A stretch of DNA of 64,000 nt from Plantago major (taxonomy: Eukaryota; Streptophyta; Magnoliopsida; Lamiales; Plantaginaceae), in the NCBI GenBank assembly GCA_026545765.1, contig CM048844.1, positions 63,663,035-63,727,034 of the forward strand, in the 5' to 3' direction. The position numbers and the translations under genes were made by a program. A model generated the notes under the pieces. The model ran no database searches. It was not told the DNA's origin and saw nothing but the letters and a program-made list of their open reading frames with translations. This document shows positions 59,352 to 64,000 of the stretch, in pieces; the first letter of the stretch is position 1, and each line of letters opens with the position of its first letter.

Positions 59352-60533
59352 TTACTCTGACGGAAACAATTCTTTCTGCAGAGCATCAACTATTGCATGA
59401 TGTTCAGGGGCCAAGTTGGCATAGTTCCCCATAAGTTATATCAAGTATGACATCTTTTGCGTCTTCACCTTATGTTGCTCCTTTTGCCGGGCAAACTCGA
59501 GCTTCTATCTTTCCAATTCAAGATGTTGGGGATAACTTTCATTAAAGTGAACCCATCCCTCACTCATTGCATCCATTGAGGAGTTACCAGAACTAGCACC
59601 TTTAGCCATCTTCTTTGCATTGTCACGACCAATAAGCCGTTTGATTCTCGTGACACTGTCGTCATTCAACCTGTACCACTTGCTCCCACTAGTGCCACCT
59701 GCTGATTCCATTGGTTCATCACCCCCATCAGCACCAACACCCGAAACCACAACCCCCGCAGCTTTTGCATCATTCAACTTCTTCAAATGATCCTCCAATT
59801 TCATGTACACTTCCCACTTTGGGTACTTCTGCATAGCTTCCCACTGTTTAAACATGTTGAACCCGGAGTGGTACTTTGATTTCTGTTTGAAGAAGTCCTG
59901 GGCTACTTTAGTTACATCATCTTCATTGTAGCCACTATGGTCGCCGACAACCTTAGTAGCACGTTCCACTGCCATCATCCACTCATTAATTTCCTCCTTG
60001 ATCCGACCAAATCTTCCACGAAGTGAATCATGAGTCTAGTATGCTTCATGCCCGGACATCCTCCAATCCCTCCGGGCATATTCGTACTTCTCCTCAACTT
60101 TATAGAACAAAGTATTGTACTTCTGGTTCTTTCCAATTATCGGATCTTGGCTAACAAACATGAAGCAAGAGATGAGAACCAAATCCTCATTCTCGGAGTA
60201 GAGTATGTTCCGTGCGGGTGCTTTGTTAATTGTCGCTCCTTCCGTGGCTTTCGCTTTCCCTTTCCCACGCCTCGTGTTCGATTGAATTTCAGGTTGCGTT
60301 TTAGGAACAACCTCAACTTCCGGTTGGGAAAACAGTGGTGTTTGGGAGGTTGGAGAAAGGTAATTTTGAGTGTAGGGGTCTTGGTAGGAGTTGTGGAACA
60401 AAGGACGAACGAAGCTCGGTTGGGGTTGGTGAGAAGTGTTTTGGGAGAGCTTTTGCATCAACTTTTCGTAGGCTTCGGGTGTGTGTTGTTGCATCCACTG
60501 GAGAGTCTCCGGACTAAACAAATTTCCGTCCAT
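59352..60533 (-). pseudogene. PIF/Harbinger ORF1, Myb/trihelix-like DNA-binding protein, broken
   Basis: It starts MDGNLFSPETLQWMQQHTPE with Gln/Pro-rich sequence, a basic RRGKGKAKA patch and a trihelix-like domain (YSENEDLVLISCFMFVSQDPIIGKNQ, then a C-terminal part NMFKQWEAMQKYPKW). An in-frame TAG at 60033-60035 splits that domain, and stops at about 59502 and 59440 interrupt the tail, which ends HHAIVDALQKELFPSE. This protein normally helps the nuclease bind and excise the element. Confidence 0.78.
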
Positions 60534-60651
60534 GTCGCCGGAAAGTTGAATTGGAGAGGGTGTTTTGAAGTGAAGAGAGTTTTTTAAGTTTAATTAAGAG
60601 AGAAAGAGGAGTTGGAGATGGGATGATCCAAACATAGTCAAGAGTGGTGTC

Positions 60652-60659
60652 TATTTATA
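60652..60659 (-). promoter_or_regulatory. TATA box of Harbinger ORF1
   Basis: The minus strand reads CTATAAATAG about 120 bp before the ORF1 ATG, a good plant TATA context. Confidence 0.5.
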
Positions 60660-60660
60660 G

Positions 60661-61008
60661 ATCTCGGAAAAATAAAGTCGTTGGTGATATTTATTTTATT
60701 TTATTTTGCATTTTTATTTTTCAAGATATAGCCATTTGAAAAGTTAGACAATTCAAATTCTTTTTTAAAAAAAATGAATAGGAGGGTGACAAGTGGTCGT
60801 AGCCGGTTGGCTACTGCCACCAAAGACCACGCGTTGTTACGTGGTGCGGGGAAGTAATGGTGCGCCATCAGTGCGCCGAGACCAGGTGACGGCCTGCATT
60901 GCCAGCCGTCTAAGATCAACGATATGTTGAGTCACTATTTACGATTATTTTTGTTCGTCATGCATTTAAAAAACTCTATCAAATCATTATTTCACTCACA
61001 TAAGATTA
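60661..61008. other. Intergenic sequence between Harbinger and element F
   Basis: No gene is seen. It includes a GC-richer patch at about 60780-60910 that could contain the Harbinger end, but no inverted repeat partner was found near 57430. The last five bases, GATTA, are the likely target duplication of element F. Confidence 0.4.
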
Positions 61009-62478
61009 TGTTGGTCCAAATAACGGCAAAGTAAAAGACTAGAGTGGGGGGGGGGGGGGGGGGGGCGAATAGTCTTTTCAAACTTTTGACGATAAAACAA
61101 TTTCTCAAATATCTTTACAGGTATCTGATACTTATATTCAGAGAGCGAAAGTCTTTTGTGATAAGTGGACGTGTCAGCAAGCTATAAGGTGTGTAAGTAC
61201 TCAGTAAGTAAGTAAAGCAGTAAGTAAAGTGCAGTAAGTAAATAACACAAAGCTTAATAGTGGTATCTGAAGGTGGCGTAATCCCTAAACTAATCCACTC
61301 GCCCTTTCTCAGGACTTGAATCCACTAAGATAAGATCATGAGTTCTCCTTACAAAATCCTATCTCTTGATCCCTTTTACACTAGGTTCCCAGCCAAGTGT
61401 TCCCCCTGAGTTGTTCCCCAGCTATCTGAGCCAAGTACTTCCTCTACTCAGTAACCTTTGAGTTGTTCCTTAGTTTCCCAAACTAAGTACTTCCTATGCT
61501 CAACGCCTGTGTGGTGTTGGTTATGGTAGTTTGTCAGGTGAGCTTTCTTTATAACTTGTTCAGTTATCTTTCAGAGAGCTCTTAGAATCAATCTTCCTTA
61601 ATACTCTTCACAGTGTATGGGAAGTTGTTCTTTACTGACCCAAGTCTTTGTTGTTTGTTCAAGAGAATGAATCTCAGATATCAGTCGCAACTTTATCTTT
61701 GGATTCAAGTCTTTCACAATGAACAATGCTTGTTAAGAATCAGGACACTTAGAACTTTCGTGCTACTTAGAATTCAAGAGCTTTAGTCGCAACAGTAAGC
61801 TAGAGAGTAAGTAGGTTGAAGGCTTGTATGCTTGAATGTAAGTTGTGTTCAGTGAAGTTCAAGGTGTGTTTTCAAGCATTCTGTGTAACGATATTTATAG
61901 TTGAATTTCAAGCCATTTGAGAAGTGTCCGTTAGGCTCTTTGAAATTCAAACTATTGATATCGTGAAAATAGTACTACAATGAGCTTTGTCTCTTTTCAG
62001 AGATTTCCTCTTTTGTTCAGACATCTCTGTCTTCGTGATAAATGCACTGTACTATTTTTGTTATGTAGTCTCAACGGATAAGTGCAAGGTATCTGAGCCT
62101 TGAGACACTCCAATCTCAGTAACCTTTACTCCTCAAATATCTATTAAGAAACTTGTTCTTTGAAAAACACATATTTCTTTAAGGTATCTAGCAAGAGGTT
62201 TCTGAGGAGACATTTCTCCTTAGTCTTCGGCAATCTTGTGTAGTTTCTTGATCTTCAAAAATTGAGTTCTTCTGTTGGATGCTTGCTTCTTGGTCTTCTT
62301 CAAAGATATAAAAATTACATTCTGAGACCTAACATCCTATACAAGATTTGCTAGACTAACATACTCAGTAAACTTCGTCTTTTACAATGTTCAAGTGAAC
62401 TAAGAGTACTAGTTACCTTTCTGAGCTAAGATAAGTCATAGAGGTTGCTGATCAAAATCTAAACAGATATTCCTAACA
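61009..62478 (-). repeat. Element F 3' LTR
   Basis: TGTTGGTCCAAATAACGG to ATTCCTAACA, 1470 bp. The G-run at 61046-61065 is 20 long, the longest homopolymer in the family. It has one CTTAGTTT hairpin module and one CTTGGCT-type hairpin whose partner strand reads AGCTGGG, still pairing through G-U. Confidence 0.9.
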
Positions 62479-62861
62479 AATCCCCCTTTTTGATCAGTCA
62501 ACCATGACTATCTGAAACATAACATGACATGGATGAGGAAACAATCCAACACTTAAACATTTCTTAAGATCTTTTCAATACATGTATTTAAGTGCAGAAA
62601 GTAAATATCAACCAAATCACAAGGTGTGATCTTTGCTGACAAGTTATCTTTTCATTAGAACAATATATGAGAGTAGGTTCATCAGATAAATACCAAGTAG
62701 TACACAGATAACTTTACAAAATTAGACATTGAAGTACAGTCAGGAAGATACAAAATTACATTGTTAATAAGAACAACAGGAATATCTAAGCTCCAAGTGA
62801 ACATTATAATTAACAAGTCTTCAAGTCTTCAGCAGGCAAGTTGATCAGTCTGAAAATTTCA
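62479..62861 (-). other. Element F polypurine tract and 3' noncoding tail
   Basis: The minus strand reads AAAAAGGGGGATT immediately before the LTR (62479-62491), followed inward by a noncoding tail like that of B and D. Confidence 0.75.
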
Positions 62862-64000
62862 ATCTCCAAATTTCCTTATATCATCTGAGTAGTCATAGAG
62901 CAGTGTCCTGACTATCATCTCAGTGTCCCTTGCAATTTCACAGATTTCTCTGTAAGATTTGGTAGGATTCTTCGTCACAAACTATTTTATCCACAGATAC
63001 TTCCCCCATTTCCAGGCATGCTCAATCCTGATATCTGATTAGTTGTAATATTCATATATGATCTTCAGATATTTGATGTCACCCTTGAATTGTTCTTCAG
63101 TCATGTAGAATGACTCATAGGGTTCCACAGCAAGCCTTGGTTTGGTCCCAGTCCCAGTTAGATTTTGAATTCTATGCACATCTTAATGTTTACCATAGGG
63201 ACACTCTTCAACAAGTTCTTTTCTTTTGGCTTTCTGTCTTGTTATTACTTCAAAATCTAGCCAATTCTTGACATGGTTAGGATTGATCAGAACAGGTTTG
63301 TCCTTTCTCCATGCCTGTAGTTACTAAAGAACGGGTATTTGAAATCCACCATCATTTACTAACAGATGCTTGAGTTCAAGTATCCAGTATTCATTCTTCT
63401 GATGGATTCATCTGTAGACAGAAGGATCATGGTCAGGCTTCACATACTCAATCAAAGCATCTTGAGGCTTTCAAGGTAGTATTCTGCCAAACTTGATATC
63501 TCTTTATTTTTTTTTTCTCTTCTGTTTGGAGTTTTCTCTTGGGGGGGTTGTTGCTAGAAGAGCCCTTCTGGATAGACTTGGTATTTCCAGAAGGTGTTTT
63601 AGTTGCCAGTGGTACTGCAGCTATAGGCTTAGATGGGCTATCATCCCTTCTTCTATTTCTGTGAAGAGGAGCTTCATGATCATCAGTCTCCTCATCATCA
63701 TCATCATCATCATCATCATCTTCATACTTAGTGGGAGATTTACAGCCCTCTTCACTGCTTAAGGGTTTGATGATTTGTCCTTCTTCTTCATCATAATCAT
63801 TCCCTTTGTATTTTCTTCTCCTTGGGGCCTTGGTTCCCCTTGGAGGTTTCTGAGTAGTGGGCACAATCTGCATGTTTTTACTTTGACTAGGGTTGATTAT
63901 GAGTGGTGGTTCAGTCCTCTTCCTTTTGTTGTTTCCTCTTCCTTTCTGAGAACTTTCCCCCTTAGTCATGCTTGACTGATCAAGAAGTTGAACAAAAGAT
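62862..64000 (-). pseudogene. Element F third ORF, C-terminal part
   Basis: An open piece at 63969-63448 starts MTKGESSQKGRGNNKRKR and includes a basic GTKAPRRRKYKG patch, an Asp run, HEAPLHRNRRRDDSPSKPIA and TPSGNTKSIQ, matching D and C. The conserved C-terminal domain continues to about 62862 in other frames with stops. The coding frame extends past the window. The element is probably dead, judging by the frame breaks. Confidence 0.7.

Larger units (their letters stand above)
57431..60660 (-). mobile_element. PIF/Harbinger DNA transposon, inactive
   Basis: It has the two-gene layout of the superfamily: a Myb/trihelix-like DNA-binding ORF upstream (60533-59352) and a DDE nuclease downstream (58896-57520), both on the minus strand. 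I could not define terminal inverted repeats or the 3-bp target duplication by eye, so the limits are approximate. Confidence 0.75.
61009..64000 (-). mobile_element. Element F: 3' end of a Sirevirus-like copia element, rest outside window
   Basis: LTR on the left, polypurine tract and third-ORF C-terminus to the right, all minus. It continues beyond base 64000. It is the most diverged family member here and serves as an outgroup: it keeps the segment that B and C have lost. Confidence 0.85.

Noticed and set aside
60780..60910. Terminal inverted repeat of the Harbinger element
   Set aside because: No reverse-complement partner was found by eye near 57430, so the ends remain undefined.
1..64000. 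tRNA, rRNA or small RNA genes
   Set aside because: No cloverleaf, rRNA or snRNA-like sequence was recognised; the tRNA-like strings are retroelement primer-binding sites.

Overview
This is plant nuclear DNA, almost certainly from a eudicot. One host gene can be read with confidence: a plastid-type NADP-dependent malic enzyme with 20 coding exons and GT-AG introns, on the minus strand at 50047-54685. Nearly everything else is transposable-element DNA, mostly decayed and nested. I cannot name the species.

Layout. 1-8827 is a minus-strand Ty1/copia element (A) of Sirevirus type: gag, protease, integrase, reverse transcriptase and RNase H, then a spacer and the start of a third, envelope-position ORF that runs off the left edge. 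Its 5' LTR is 7212-8827. 8862-11302 is the 3' end of a plus-strand relative (B). 11303-16647 holds an unclassified repeat containing a solo LTR (13080-14690) and part of a second, different copia pol (copia2). 16648-27308 is element C and 27309-32558 is a second copy of the 11303-16647 block. 32559-47561 is element D, the most complete copy, and 47562-49752 is the rest of copia2 with its LTR. After the malic enzyme come a 5'-truncated LINE (about 55108-57430), a dead two-ORF PIF/Harbinger transposon (about 57431-60660) and the 3' end of another minus-strand Sirevirus-like element (F, 61009-64000).

How the parts relate. D lies in copia2 with the target duplication gaaag on both sides. C has gaaag on its left but cagtg on its right, and B also has cagtg on its right. 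B and C share a 27-bp deletion that D and F lack. This is the pattern expected from unequal recombination between B-type and D-type elements, which duplicated about 16 kb in tandem. The solo LTR, a gag deletion and several nonsense or frameshift lesions occur in both units and so predate the duplication. Other lesions occur in one unit only.

Most unusual features. (1) The third ORF of the Sirevirus-like family has its own TATA box and, in element D, appears to be split by up to five short GT-AG introns; no membrane segment is visible, so envelope describes its position only. (2) The transcribed part of the LTR carries a tandem series of hairpins whose stems show compensatory changes between copies. 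(3) The pol-ORF3 spacer carries further tandem hairpins. (4) A CG-rich palindrome (CGCCGCGGCG) is arrayed in the unclassified repeat and has been altered at every site in one segment of unit 2. (5) The malic enzyme carries an apparent 1-base frameshift near its C-terminus.
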